This document shows, in pieces, positions 1 through 7,977 of a stretch of DNA of 34,884 nt. A program made the position numbers and the translations under genes. The notes below the pieces were generated by a model. It did not search any database. It saw nothing but the letters and a program-made list of their open reading frames with translations, and was not told the DNA's origin. The stretch is from positions 1-34,884 of the forward strand of contig JAFABA010000006.1 in assembly GCA_023426265.1 (NCBI GenBank), read 5' to 3'. Positions within the stretch are counted from its first letter, which is position 1, and each line of letters begins with the position of its first letter. Source of the DNA: Bacillota bacterium (GTDB lineage Bacteria; Bacillota; Clostridia; Christensenellales; CAG-138).

Positions 1-1121
1 AGCCTCAGAAACTCCGTTTTATAGCCATCGATGTCCGCCAGCTCCCTAATGTTGCCGTTATCGATGGCCTGCCACCTCTGCCGGACTTCTGACTGCACGG
101 CCTCGTCCATCTCCAGGTCGTCCATACGGATGTAGCCGGTGGCATCGGTCGCTGCATCCCCAGCACTTATTCGTTCAAGCATGCGCGTAATCTGCTCTAT
201 ACAGCCCTCATGCGTACCCTTTTTCTTCATGACATCAAGGAGTATGGAGATATACAGAGGAACTACCGGTATTGCGGAGCTCGCCTGTGTTACGACCGCC
301 TTGTTAACGGAAATATACGCCTTCAGATTCGTACCGCTCCTATACTTCTCCGTCAACCTGTCCGCGGTCGCCTTCAAGTCCATCTTGGCCCTGCCGATCG
401 TTCCGTCCTTGTAGATCGGATGCGTCAGCTCCGGCCCTATATAGGAATAGGCGATGGTTACGGCGCCGTCAGCGATCAGACCTTGGTTGCTCAGCGCCTC
501 AATCCAGCGGTTCCAGTCGTCCCCGCCCATCACCGTCACGGTGTCGCTGATCTCCTGTTCCAAGGCCGGCTCAATTTCGATCGTACTAATCTCATCGTTT
601 TGCATATTTACGGTCTTTGACCGGTATTTATCTCCAATGGGTTTCAGAACCGATTGGACTCGCTCCCCCGTGTCGGGATGGATGCGGACAGGGGCGGCAA
701 GGCTGTATACGATCAAATCCAGCTTTCCCATCTGATCTCTAATGATCTCGGCTGCCTTCTCCTTCACCTCGGCAGAAAACGCGTCACCTATGATTGTTTT
801 CGACCACAGGCCGCGCTCTTTGGCCTGCCGGAGGAACCCGGCGGCATTATAGAACCCTGCAGTTGCGGTGCGCCCGCGCTGCGCGTTCCGTTCAAAGCCG
901 ATGCCCAGCACGTTTGCCCTACAGCCGAACGCCGCGCAGATAGCGCTCGCCAGCCCGTACCCTGTTGTTGAACCGATTATCAGCACATTTTTAATTGCCT
1001 TGCCGGTAAACGCGCCGCGGTTTGCCTCGACATATTCGACTTGCCTTTTCACATTTTCAAAGCACCCGGACGGATGTGCCGTAATGCAGATAAATCCCTT
1101 GGTTTTTGGCTCGATTACCAT
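1..1121 (-). CDS. fabV: trans-2-enoyl-CoA / enoyl-ACP reductase, FabV/TER family (3' end outside window)
   Basis: Reduces the trans-2 double bond of enoyl-ACP or enoyl-CoA with NAD(P)H, the last step of a fatty-acid elongation cycle or of butyrate-type crotonyl-CoA reduction. The reading frame is open from the ATG to the window edge: 373 codons of a family usually near 395-400, so only the C-terminus is missing. The N-terminus carries the FabV-type stretch ICITAHPSGC, followed by the nucleotide-binding segment IIGSTTGYGLAS (about residues 47-58). The family active-site pattern Y-(x)8-K is present as YKDGTIGRAK (Y237, K246), just after the conserved SYIGPELTHP. AAGGAG lies 9 nt before the ATG. 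The gene has its own promoter (1177-1185) and sits downstream of the tRNA-Ala terminator. Whether it serves FabV (ACP) or TER (CoA) metabolism cannot be decided from sequence; no other fatty-acid genes are in view. Confidence 0.93.
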   Translation of the reverse strand, partial: MVIEPKTKGFICITAHPSGCFENVKRQVEYVEANRGAFTGKAIKNVLIIGSTTGYGLASAICAAFGCRANVLGIGFERNAQRGRTATAGFYNAAGFLRQAKERGLWSKTIIGDAFSAEVKEKAAEIIRDQMGKLDLIVYSLAAPVRIHPDTGERVQSVLKPIGDKYRSKTVNMQNDEISTIEIEPALEQEISDTVTVMGGDDWNRWIEALSNQGLIADGAVTIAYSYIGPELTHPIYKDGTIGRAKMDLKATADRLTEKYRSGTNLKAYISVNKAVVTQASSAIPVVPLYISILLDVMKKKGTHEGCIEQITRMLERISAGDAATDATGYIRMDDLEMDEAVQSEVRQRWQAIDNGNIRELADIDGYKTEFLR

Positions 1122-1176
1122 GTTCGTCGCTCCTTAAAAGAAATACAGTAAAGAACTTATGGATTACATGTTTTTT

Positions 1177-1185
1177 ATTATAACA
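1177..1185 (-). promoter_or_regulatory. Extended -10 promoter of fabV
   Basis: On the minus strand the segment reads TGTTATAAT, a perfect extended -10 (TG-n-TATAAT). No good -35 box lies 17 bp upstream, as is usual for extended -10 promoters. Predicted 5' leader is about 50 nt to the fabV ATG. Confidence 0.55.
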
Positions 1186-1283
1186 TAAGCTTGTTTGAGT
1201 AAAAATCCTTCGTTGAGAAAACAAGCAATGCCCGACTATGCTACGCCCGAAGGAAAGCTTCGAATCCGCCGATTATATGGCTC

Positions 1284-1330
1284 ACCAAATAGAAAGAGGA
1301 CACCCTCAGGGTGTCCTCTTTCTATTTGGT
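1284..1330 (-). terminator. Perfect 22-bp hairpin at the 3' end of tRNA-Ala (terminator)
   Basis: Arms 1284-1305 and 1309-1330 are perfectly complementary, with a 3-nt loop. The downstream arm on the minus strand ends TCTTTCTATTT, giving a T-rich tail. The first four bases of the hairpin on the minus strand are the tRNA's own discriminator plus CCA (ACCA), so the mature 3' end is inside the stem. Both arms have A/T-rich outer ends, so it can act in either direction. Confidence 0.75.
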
Positions 1331-1403
1331 GGAGCTTACCGGATTCGAACCGGTGATCTCTACACTGCCAGTGTAGCGCGATAGCCAACTTCGCCAAAGC
1401 CCC
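1327..1403 (-). tRNA. tRNA-Ala (anticodon GGC), CCA encoded
   Basis: A full cloverleaf can be folded on the minus strand: acceptor GGGGCTT with AAGCTCC; D stem GCGA/TCGC around a 9-nt loop; anticodon stem CTACA/TGTAG with loop CTGGCAG (anticodon GGC, reads GCC); 5-nt variable loop; T stem ACCGG/CCGGT with loop TTCGAAT; discriminator A73, then a genome-encoded CCA (1327-1329). The third acceptor pair is G3-U70, the alanine identity element, which confirms the isotype independently of the anticodon. It appears to be a single-gene transcription unit with its own promoter and terminator, between mreB and fabV. Confidence 0.96.
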
Positions 1404-1447
1404 GTTTCCTGCATGCAGAACCCGGCCGGGTTTTGCACGCAAGGGAT

Positions 1448-1476
1448 ATTATAACTGAATGAAATCCGTTTGTAAA
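1448..1476 (-). promoter_or_regulatory. Promoter of tRNA-Ala
   Basis: Minus strand: -35 TTTACA (1471-1476), 17-bp spacer, -10 TATAAT (1448-1453). One mismatch from consensus overall. The predicted start is about 38 nt before the mature tRNA 5' end. The leader contains a 14-bp perfect palindrome, AACCCGGCCGGGTT (1419-1432), removed on 5' processing. Confidence 0.7.
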
Positions 1477-1518
1477 GATGAAATTTATACGGGTCCGAAA
1501 GTTTCGGCTTGTCCGAAA

Positions 1519-2559
1519 TCAGCCGTCAAAATACTCGCCGCGCTTGTAGTCGTAGATGGCGCCGTTCGCATAGATGTTGATATTTTCAAGCACCTTGCCG
1601 GTACCGATCGCAACGCAGCTGATGGGGTCTTCCGCCACGTAGCAGGGAACTTTCGTATGCTCCGCCACAAAACGGTCCATGCCGTAAAGCAGCGCGCCGC
1701 CGCCGGTTAAGCAGATGCCGCTCTCCGCGATATCCGAGGCGAGTTCAGGCGGGGTGCGCTCAAACAGTGCGCGCACGCTTTCCAATATGCTCTGCAGGGG
1801 CTCTTCCAATGCCTCTATCATTTCGTTGGAGCCAACCACGATTGCCTGCGGCAGGCCGGAAATGAGGTTTCGGCCTTTGACGTCTATAAATACCTGCTCC
1901 TTGCGGGGGTAAGCGGAACCGATGGCGATTTTCATTTCCTCCGCGGTACGCTCGCCGATCAACAGATTGTGCTTTTTGCGCATGTAACGCACGATGGCGT
2001 CATCGAATTTATCGCCCGCTATTTTGATGGAATCGGATATAACAGCGCCGCCCAAAGAGATAATCGCGATGTCCGTCGTGCCGCCGCCGATGTCGAGCAC
2101 CATGCTGCCGCGTGGCTGGGATATGTCGATGCCCGCGCCGATTGCCGCGGCGATAGGCTCTTCAATCAAAAACGTGTGGCGCGCGCCCGCTTCCTCTGTT
2201 GCGTCTATAACCGAACGCTTTTCCACTTCCGTTACGCCGGAGGGGACGCAGACGACGACGCGGGGCTTGAAGAATATATGGGAACCGACGACTTTTTTTA
2301 AGAAATGGTTCAAAAGGCGCTCTGTAATATCAAAGTTGGATATGACGCCGTCCTTGAGCGGGCGGATGGCGATAATGCTGCCGGGCGTACGTCCCAACAT
2401 GCGGCGCGCTTCCTCGCCTACGGCGAGTATGCGCCCGGTAATGCGCTCCACCGCTACGACGGAAGGCTCCCTCAGGACGATGCCCTTGTCTTTTACATAG
2501 ACCAGGACGCTGGAGGTTCCGAGATCGATGCCCACATCGTTAAACTCAAACAATCCCAT
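1519..2559 (-). CDS. mreB: Rod-shape-determining actin homologue MreB/Mbl
   Basis: Bacterial actin that polymerises under the membrane and guides lateral cell-wall synthesis. 346 residues, close to the family length (about 333-347). The actin-fold signatures are in order: phosphate-1 loop VGIDLGTSSVLVY at the N-terminus, TVPSG-like VCVPSGVTEVEK near 105, connector IEEPIAAAIGAG near 133, phosphate-2 LDIGGGTTDIAIISLGG near 155, and adenosine-binding LTGGGALLYGMD near 285. The gene is alone; there is no mreC/mreD downstream, which fits an Mbl or MreBH-type paralogue rather than the main mre operon copy. AAGAGG precedes the ATG. A weak stem (TTTCGG/CCGAAA, 1502-1518) abuts the stop codon. MreB versus Mbl cannot be settled without a tree. 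Confidence 0.95.
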   Translation of the reverse strand: MGLFEFNDVGIDLGTSSVLVYVKDKGIVLREPSVVAVERITGRILAVGEEARRMLGRTPGSIIAIRPLKDGVISNFDITERLLNHFLKKVVGSHIFFKPRVVVCVPSGVTEVEKRSVIDATEEAGARHTFLIEEPIAAAIGAGIDISQPRGSMVLDIGGGTTDIAIISLGGAVISDSIKIAGDKFDDAIVRYMRKKHNLLIGERTAEEMKIAIGSAYPRKEQVFIDVKGRNLISGLPQAIVVGSNEMIEALEEPLQSILESVRALFERTPPELASDIAESGICLTGGGALLYGMDRFVAEHTKVPCYVAEDPISCVAIGTGKVLENINIYANGAIYDYKRGEYFDG

Positions 2560-2650
2560 GCTGCGATCCTCTTACCTTTCGGTTGTTGCCAACTCCAGAT
2601 ATTACGGAATTTTGCGCATAAAAATCCCCTCTGCAATCAGCCTGTATAGT

Positions 2651-2679
2651 ATGATACCTCAAATTCGGATACTTTTCAA
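2651..2679 (-). promoter_or_regulatory. Promoter of mreB
   Basis: Minus strand: -35 TTGAAA (2674-2679), 17-bp spacer, -10 TATCAT (2651-2656), a good sigma-A type promoter with a leader of about 85 nt to the mreB ATG. Confidence 0.55.
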
Positions 2680-2802
2680 ATACCAGCAACATATTTCACA
2701 AAAAATTTTATCCTTTCGCAGCGTTTTCATGCAACCGCAGCGAGAAAAAATGCGTTATGGGATAAGCGTTGTGACGCTTTTGTAAACGCCGCCCCGAATG
2801 CC

Positions 2803-2832
2803 TTGCATAAGCATGCCACAATACGGTACAAT
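2803..2832 (+). promoter_or_regulatory. Promoter of the sortase gene
   Basis: -35 TTGCAT (2803-2808), 18-bp spacer, -10 TACAAT (2827-2832). A second TACAAT occurs at 2845-2850 without a good -35. Leader about 30 nt to the GTG start at 2868. Confidence 0.45.
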
Positions 2833-2867
2833 TCGTGTATAGGGTACAATTATAAAGGAAATGCCTG

Positions 2868-3743
2868 GTGAAAGCAAAAATGGCTGACTGCCAAAAAAAG
2901 CAAAAGAAAACGCAATGGAAGACGCGCTTACTCACTCTGACGCTTATTTTGATGACCGCGCTGTTTTTCGCATGCACGCCGCAAGCGCAGCCGGGAAATG
3001 TATCCGAACCTTCGCCTACGCCGGAAACGCCCGTACTTACGCCCGAACCCGTTGAAACTTCGGGACAGGGTACAACCGGCCCGGCGCCGTCCGGCTCCGG
3101 CTCGGATGAAATTCCCATTGAAGAGATCGACGGCGTGGCGGGCCCGGACGATGTGCTCCCCCCCACCCGCGAATACGAGGAATACAAAGCGCTTAACAGC
3201 GATGTGATCGGCTGGATCACCGTGCCCAACACAAAAATTGATTATCCCGTGGTCCGCGCAGCGGACAACGAATATTATCTGACGCATAACGTGGAAAAGC
3301 AAAAATCCAAGCATGGCGCAATTTTCATGGATTACCGCAACGCGGACAGGGAGCAGACGTACCACATCATACTCTACGGCCACAACATGAAGAACGGCAC
3401 CATGTTCCATGACCTGAACAATTACAAGCAACGCAGCTTCTTTGAAGAGAACCGCGTCATTACGTTCAACTGGGGCGGCGACGAAACGAAGTGGGAAGTC
3501 TATCTCGCGTTCGTATGGCATGGCGGCCCCGTATATTGGCACACCCGCTTCAACATCTCGACGCCCGCGGAAAACTTCGCGCAATACATGAACGACGTCG
3601 TCTCCTACATGAAATCCGAAAAATATACCATATACGACGATACCGTTACCATCAAGCCGAGCGATCAGGTGCTCACGCTTTCCACCTGCACGTACGAGTA
3701 CGACCAGTCCCGCTACGTGGTCAGCGCTAGAAGAATCAAATAG
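2868..3743 (+). CDS. Class B sortase (SrtB-like transpeptidase)
   Basis: Membrane-anchored cysteine transpeptidase that links surface proteins to the cell wall or builds pili. 291 residues. The basic N-terminus is followed by a hydrophobic segment (about 21-35) ending LFFAC (Cys36), then a Pro/Thr/Glu-rich linker to about 95, then the sortase barrel beginning near NSDVIGWITVPNT. The catalytic triad is visible: His172 in YGHNMKNGT, Cys274 in TLSTCTYE, Arg282 in SRYVV. The TLSTC motif, the SDVIGWI start and the long helix after the His loop mark class B. GTG start chosen because AAAGGA lies 7 nt upstream; the nearby ATG at 2861 runs into a stop. No sorting-signal protein is in the window, so the substrate is unknown. 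Monocistronic, with a terminator behind it. Confidence 0.92.
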   Translation: MKAKMADCQKKQKKTQWKTRLLTLTLILMTALFFACTPQAQPGNVSEPSPTPETPVLTPEPVETSGQGTTGPAPSGSGSDEIPIEEIDGVAGPDDVLPPTREYEEYKALNSDVIGWITVPNTKIDYPVVRAADNEYYLTHNVEKQKSKHGAIFMDYRNADREQTYHIILYGHNMKNGTMFHDLNNYKQRSFFEENRVITFNWGGDETKWEVYLAFVWHGGPVYWHTRFNISTPAENFAQYMNDVVSYMKSEKYTIYDDTVTIKPSDQVLTLSTCTYEYDQSRYVVSARRIK

Positions 3744-3770
3744 CGCATTCCGAATATAAGATTTTAAACG

Positions 3771-3806
3771 ACCCGCTTTTCAGGCTGATGTTGAAAGGCG
3801 GGTTTT
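3771..3806 (+). terminator. Terminator of the sortase gene
   Basis: Stem ACCCGC/GCGGGT extended by TTTCA/TGAAA with a one-base bulge, loop GGCTGATGT, followed by TTTTGTGTT. It overlaps the promoter of the next gene. Confidence 0.65.
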
Positions 3807-3807
3807 G

Positions 3808-3816
3808 TGTTATACT
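3808..3816 (+). promoter_or_regulatory. Extended -10 promoter of the M29 aminopeptidase-yitT operon
   Basis: TGTTATACT is an extended -10 (TG-n-TATACT). It sits in the T-tract of the sortase terminator, so one operon ends where the next begins. Leader about 60 nt. Confidence 0.5.
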
Positions 3817-3884
3817 GGTATGTGCGGGGCGCCATCCCTATATTTGGTAATGCGTCCGGTACAATTCGGATGGAGGAAACATAC

Positions 3885-5009
3885 ATGCAGGACCCGCGTT
3901 TAAAGCAATTGGCCAGCCTGTTGCTCAACCACAGCATGCATATCAAAGAGGGAGAGCTTTTTGGCATAAGGACCGGCTTATTGGCAAAGCCGCTCATAAA
4001 GGAACTGATGAAGGAAGCGCACCGCATCGGCGCGGTCCCCTATTTGGACCTGCGGGATGAAGAGCTCCAGCGTCTGGCGTTCGGCTTTATTGACCCGGAA
4101 AACCCGGAGCCCGCGCGAGCCGCGCTCAAAAAGCAGGCCGAATGGGAGCGCGCGCTCTGGTCGCATTGGGTGGGTCAGGTCGTCATCGGCGTGGAAGAGA
4201 ATGACGCAGAACTCTCCGCGGCCGACCCGCGCGCCATTGCCATTCATAAAGCGGAATTGAAGGAGATACGGGATCTCACCGTCAACGAGCGCCGCTGGGT
4301 GTATCTGCACTGGCCCACCAAGGCGGCAGCGCAGAAGGCGGAAATGTGCTATGACGATTTTTACGAGTTCTTTCTGAATGCGGCGCTGGTGGACTATGAC
4401 GAGATGGAACGGAATATGCGGCCGCTCGTGGCACTGATGCAGCGCACGGACAAGGTACGCCTGCTGGGCAAGGGCACGGACCTTACCTTATCCATCCGCG
4501 GCATGAACGTAATCCCCTGCGCCGGAGAAATGAACATTCCGGACGGCGAGGTGTTTACCGCCCCGCTCAGGGAGAGCGCGAACGGCGTCATCCAGTACAA
4601 CACGCCGCTTATCGAGCAGGGCAAGCGCTATGATAACCCGCGCTTTGTGTTTGAAAACGGCAAAATCGTGGAAGCCTCCTGCGGCAACGATACCAAGGGG
4701 CTCAACGCACTGCTGGATACCGACGAAGGGGCACGCTACCTCGGCGAATTTGCCATAGGCGTCAACAACGCCGTTACCAAGCCCATCGGTAACACGCTCT
4801 ATGATGAAAAAATCGGCGGATCTTTCCACCTCACACCGGGGGCCGCTTATGATTCCGCGTTCAACGGCAACCGCTCCGTGCTGCATATGGACATCGTCTG
4901 CATGCAAGCGCAGCCCTATGGCGGGGAAATCTATTTTGACGGGGTCTGCATCCGCAGGGACGGGCTGTTTACCCTGCCGGAGCTCGCGGGGCTGAACCCG
5001 AAAGATTAA
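3885..5009 (+). CDS. Aminopeptidase, M29 family (AmpS/AmpT-like)
   Basis: Cytoplasmic metal-dependent aminopeptidase that removes N-terminal residues from peptides. 374 residues, close to the usual 370-410. The C-terminal metal-site block of M29 is intact: AGEMNIPDGEVFTAP (metal Glu), GARYLGEFAIGVN (Glu), GSFHLTPGAAYDS (His, Tyr) and VLHMDIV (His, Asp). The frame extends 26 codons upstream, but the ATG at 3885 is preceded by GGAGG at 8 nt and starts MQDPRLKQLASLLLNHSM, the family N-terminus, so that start is chosen. Only 12 nt separate its stop from yitT, so the two are very likely co-transcribed. Peptide specificity cannot be told. Confidence 0.93.
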   Translation: MQDPRLKQLASLLLNHSMHIKEGELFGIRTGLLAKPLIKELMKEAHRIGAVPYLDLRDEELQRLAFGFIDPENPEPARAALKKQAEWERALWSHWVGQVVIGVEENDAELSAADPRAIAIHKAELKEIRDLTVNERRWVYLHWPTKAAAQKAEMCYDDFYEFFLNAALVDYDEMERNMRPLVALMQRTDKVRLLGKGTDLTLSIRGMNVIPCAGEMNIPDGEVFTAPLRESANGVIQYNTPLIEQGKRYDNPRFVFENGKIVEASCGNDTKGLNALLDTDEGARYLGEFAIGVNNAVTKPIGNTLYDEKIGGSFHLTPGAAYDSAFNGNRSVLHMDIVCMQAQPYGGEIYFDGVCIRRDGLFTLPELAGLNPKD

Positions 5010-5021
5010 AGGGAGGCGGAC

Positions 5022-5879
5022 ATGTCCAAAGGAGCCAAGCGGCTGCTTGCAGACAGCATTGCCATTATCATCGGATGCGCGCTGACGGCGTTGGGGCTTT
5101 CGGTGTTCACCGTCCCCAACAACATCGCGCCGGGCGGCGTATCCGGTATTGCGACGGCGCTTTCCTCACTCATCGGCATCCCGGTGGGTACGCTTTCGCT
5201 TGTGCTCAATATCCCGCTGATGGCGGTGGCGTTAAAGCGCCTGGGCCTTAAACCGCTCGCAAAGACGATCGCCGCCACGGTTCTGCTTTCGGCGTTCATC
5301 GACCTGTTCGCGCTGTGGCTGCCTGGGTACACCAACAATGAGCTGCTTGCGGCGCTGGCGGGCGGCGGCTTTATGGGCGTGGGCCTGGGGCTGCTGCTGA
5401 CGCGCGGCATCAGTACGGGCGGAACGGATCTCATCGGGTTAATGCTTTTTAAAATGCGGCCGGGCTTTTCCATGGGCCAGCTTTTGATGGCGATCGATAC
5501 GCTGGTCGTGATATTCGCCGTGGTCGTATTCCGCGACATTGAGGTTGCGCTCTATTCGGTTGTGGCGCTGTTTGTCACCAGCAAGACGATAGACGCCATA
5601 CAGGAAGGCCTGGACCACGCGAAGGTCATCTATATCATCACCGACCGTGAGGAGGATCTGCTAAACCGCATCGCCCATGAAATGGGGCGCGGGGTTACGG
5701 TGCTTCCGGCGCGCGGCGGGTTTACCGGAAAAGACAAGACCGTGCTTATGACGATCGCGCGCCGAAACGAGGTGGCGATGACGCTGCAGGCCGTGCGTAC
5801 GATTGACCCGCGCGCGTTCACCATTATATCGGACGCAACAGAAGTGCACGGCGAGGGATTTAAAGAGGGCGAAGATTAA
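5022..5879 (+). CDS. YitT-family integral membrane protein (DUF161 + DUF2179)
   Basis: Multi-pass membrane protein of unknown transport function. 285 residues: five or six hydrophobic helices in the first 190 residues (for example IIIGCALTALGLSVF, AALAGGGFMGVGLGLLL), then a soluble C-terminal DUF2179 domain (about 195-285) with the conserved HAKVIYIITDREEDLLNRI and RGVTVLPARGGFTG. The loops VPNNIAPGGVSGIATAL and RGISTGGTDLIGLML are the family's two GG-rich signature motifs. GGGAGG precedes the ATG. Second gene of the aminopeptidase operon. Family members are often annotated as YitT without an established role; no substrate is inferred. Confidence 0.93.
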   Translation: MSKGAKRLLADSIAIIIGCALTALGLSVFTVPNNIAPGGVSGIATALSSLIGIPVGTLSLVLNIPLMAVALKRLGLKPLAKTIAATVLLSAFIDLFALWLPGYTNNELLAALAGGGFMGVGLGLLLTRGISTGGTDLIGLMLFKMRPGFSMGQLLMAIDTLVVIFAVVVFRDIEVALYSVVALFVTSKTIDAIQEGLDHAKVIYIITDREEDLLNRIAHEMGRGVTVLPARGGFTGKDKTVLMTIARRNEVAMTLQAVRTIDPRAFTIISDATEVHGEGFKEGED

Positions 5880-6105
5880 AAAATTAACTGGGCAGGCTGT
5901 CGATACACCTGTTTCGAGGGCTTTGCCCTCGAGCTCCCACCCAAGGGCCCCATCCCCTGGGAATCCCTTCCCCTGAAACGCCCCTATAATAGGGCATTTC
6001 ATAATACGGATTCTTTGTGAACTGTGGGTAAAGCCCCTGAAAACGGGTCTATAGATATTCTACCGGGCGGGTACTTCTGCCCGCTTTTACAGGAAGGAGC
6101 ACAAC
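5880..6105 (+). other. Non-coding hairpin-rich spacer before the Xaa-Pro aminopeptidase
   Basis: No coding frame. Contains several short stems: CGAGGGC/GCCCTCG (5915-5931), AAGGG/CCCTT around 5943-5970, GCCC/GGGC near 5981-5996, and GCGGG/CCCGC just before the ribosome site of the next gene. The segment after the first stem, GAGCTCCCACC, resembles the segment after a stem in the element at 14.5 kb (GGGCTCCCACT), so this may be a distant member of that repeat family. No convincing promoter was found. Confidence 0.4.
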
Positions 6106-7902
6106 ATGGGTACCATCAAAGAACGGCTCTTAGCGCTGCGGAATACGATGGCGCAAAAACACATCGGCGCGGTGCTGATCCCAACTTCCGACTATCACGC
6201 CTCCGAATACGTGGGCGCGTATTTTCAGGTAAGGCAGTATTTTTCCGGCTTCACAGGCTCGGCGGGCACGCTTGTGGTGCTGCCCGAGGAAGCCGGACTT
6301 TGGACGGACGGGCGCTATTTTATTCAGGCGGATCTGGAGTTAAAAGGCTCCGGCATCACGCTGTACCGCGAAGGCCAGCCGGACGTGCCGGAACTGGAGG
6401 GTTTTCTTTCCAACAAACTGCCCGCTGGCGCTGTCCTTGCGCTGGACGGCAGGATGGCGGATGCCAACTGGTGCCTGGAATTGTCCGAAAAGCTTGCCCC
6501 TAAAAACGTAACGCTGCTGAGCGATTTTGACCCGGCGGAAGGCGTATGGGCGGATCGGCCTCCCCTTTCGGAGGAGTCCGTGTTTTTACTGCCGCCTGAA
6601 TATGCAGGCAAAAGCGTGACGGAGAAGCTTGCCGATCTGCGCAAAGAAATGGGAAAACTGCGTGTGGAAGCGCATGTGCTCACGACGCTCGATGATATTG
6701 CCTGGCTCTATAACTTCCGGGGCGCAGACGTACAGTATAACCCCGTGGCGCTTGCCTATACCGCGGTGGAGCGGGAGCGCGCGATCCTGTTTATTGAAAA
6801 AATGAAGCTGAGCGCGGAGGTGCTGGCAAGCCTCGCTTCCGCCAACGTGGAAGTAAAGCCCTATGGGGACGTGTACAAATATGCCGAGGGTTTCAATAAG
6901 CTGCAGCGTGTGCTGGTTGCAAAGAAAAAAGTCAATTACGCGCTGTACTCCAAAATCGGCGCGCACGCGACGGTGGTGGAAGGGGATAACCCCACCACGC
7001 TCGCGAAAGCGATCAAAAACAAAACCGAGAGCGGGAACTTCAGAAAAGCGCATGTGAAGGACGGCATCGCCGTCACCCGCTGGATGTACTGGATGAAGAC
7101 TCGCAGCTGGGACAAGGAAATCAATGAGGTGGACGTCGCAAAGCATGTGGACGCGTTGCGCCTGGAGCAGCCGGGCTGCCTGGGGTTAAGCTTCCCCACC
7201 ATCGCCGGCTACGGCCCGAATGCGGCTATGCAGCACTACCACGCGACGGAAGCAAACTGCGCCCCGGTAAAGCCGGAGGGGTTGTTCCTGCTCGATTCCG
7301 GCGGCCAGTATTACGAGGGTACAACCGATATTACCCGCACCGTTGCGGTGGGTCCGCTCACGGCGGAGCAAAAGCGCCACTTTACGCTGGTGCTCAAGGG
7401 AACGCTCCGTTTATGCAACGTCAAATTCCTTTACGGCCTGACCGGCTTGCAGCTTGATATCCTCGCCCGCGAGGCGCTGTGGGCGGAAGGGCTCGATTAC
7501 AACCACGGCACCGGCCACGGCATCGGCTACGTACTATGCGTACACGAAGGCCCCAACGGCATCCGGTACCGCAACCTGCCGGGCCGCGCGCCGCTTTGCG
7601 CGTTTGAACCGGGCATGGTCACCTCCGTGGAGCCGGGCATGTATGTGGAAGGGAGCCACGGCATAAGGTTAGAGAACCTCGTACTGTGCGTGGATGCTGA
7701 AAAGACGGAATACGGGCGGTTCCTGAAGTTTGAAACGCTTACGCTCGCGCCCTTCGATTTGGACGCGGTTGACGTTTCGCTGTTAAGCGCGCAGGAGAAG
7801 GATTGGCTCAACGCCTACCACAGCCGCGTATATGATACAATCGCGCCGCATATTCCCGAGAAAGAACGCGCCTGGCTCAAGCAGGCAACAAGGGCGATAT
7901 AA
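6106..7902 (+). CDS. Xaa-Pro aminopeptidase, M24B family (aminopeptidase P, long form)
   Basis: Dinuclear-metal enzyme that removes an N-terminal residue preceding proline; cytoplasmic peptide recycling. 598 residues, matching the long three-domain form: two creatinase-like N-terminal domains (about 6-135 and 160-310), the pita-bread M24 catalytic domain (about 325-540), and a C-terminal extension ending in the family block PFDLDAVD...LSAQEKDWLNAYH. The five metal ligands can be placed: Asp397 and Asp408 (LLDSGGQY, TTDITRT), His471 (GTGHGIGY), Glu509 (SVEPGMY) and Glu523 (RLENLVL). AAGGAG lies 6 nt before the ATG. Its leader has a GCGGG/CCCGC stem immediately before the ribosome site, which could affect translation. 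Ends in a terminator shared with the convergent pfkB gene. Confidence 0.95.
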   Translation: MGTIKERLLALRNTMAQKHIGAVLIPTSDYHASEYVGAYFQVRQYFSGFTGSAGTLVVLPEEAGLWTDGRYFIQADLELKGSGITLYREGQPDVPELEGFLSNKLPAGAVLALDGRMADANWCLELSEKLAPKNVTLLSDFDPAEGVWADRPPLSEESVFLLPPEYAGKSVTEKLADLRKEMGKLRVEAHVLTTLDDIAWLYNFRGADVQYNPVALAYTAVERERAILFIEKMKLSAEVLASLASANVEVKPYGDVYKYAEGFNKLQRVLVAKKKVNYALYSKIGAHATVVEGDNPTTLAKAIKNKTESGNFRKAHVKDGIAVTRWMYWMKTRSWDKEINEVDVAKHVDALRLEQPGCLGLSFPTIAGYGPNAAMQHYHATEANCAPVKPEGLFLLDSGGQYYEGTTDITRTVAVGPLTAEQKRHFTLVLKGTLRLCNVKFLYGLTGLQLDILAREALWAEGLDYNHGTGHGIGYVLCVHEGPNGIRYRNLPGRAPLCAFEPGMVTSVEPGMYVEGSHGIRLENLVLCVDAEKTEYGRFLKFETLTLAPFDLDAVDVSLLSAQEKDWLNAYHSRVYDTIAPHIPEKERAWLKQATRAI

Positions 7903-7925
7903 AGCCGAAACATTGGGTGAACGTC

Positions 7926-7965
7926 AAAGGCCGCTATCAGTCGAAAGACTTCAGCGGCCTTTTCT
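7926..7965. terminator. Bidirectional terminator between convergent genes
   Basis: Arms AAAGGCCGCT (7926-7935) and AGCGGCCTTT (7953-7962), with an inner AGTC/GACT stem closed by a GAAA tetraloop. T-tails exist on both strands (TTTTCTTT on plus; the AAAG arm gives CTTT on minus). It can serve both the Xaa-Pro aminopeptidase and the PfkB kinase gene. Confidence 0.8.
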
Positions 7966-7977
7966 TTGCATCCGGAG

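Noticed and set aside
2928..3584. 218-codon open frame on minus
   Set aside because: Antisense to the sortase, whose catalytic triad is intact.
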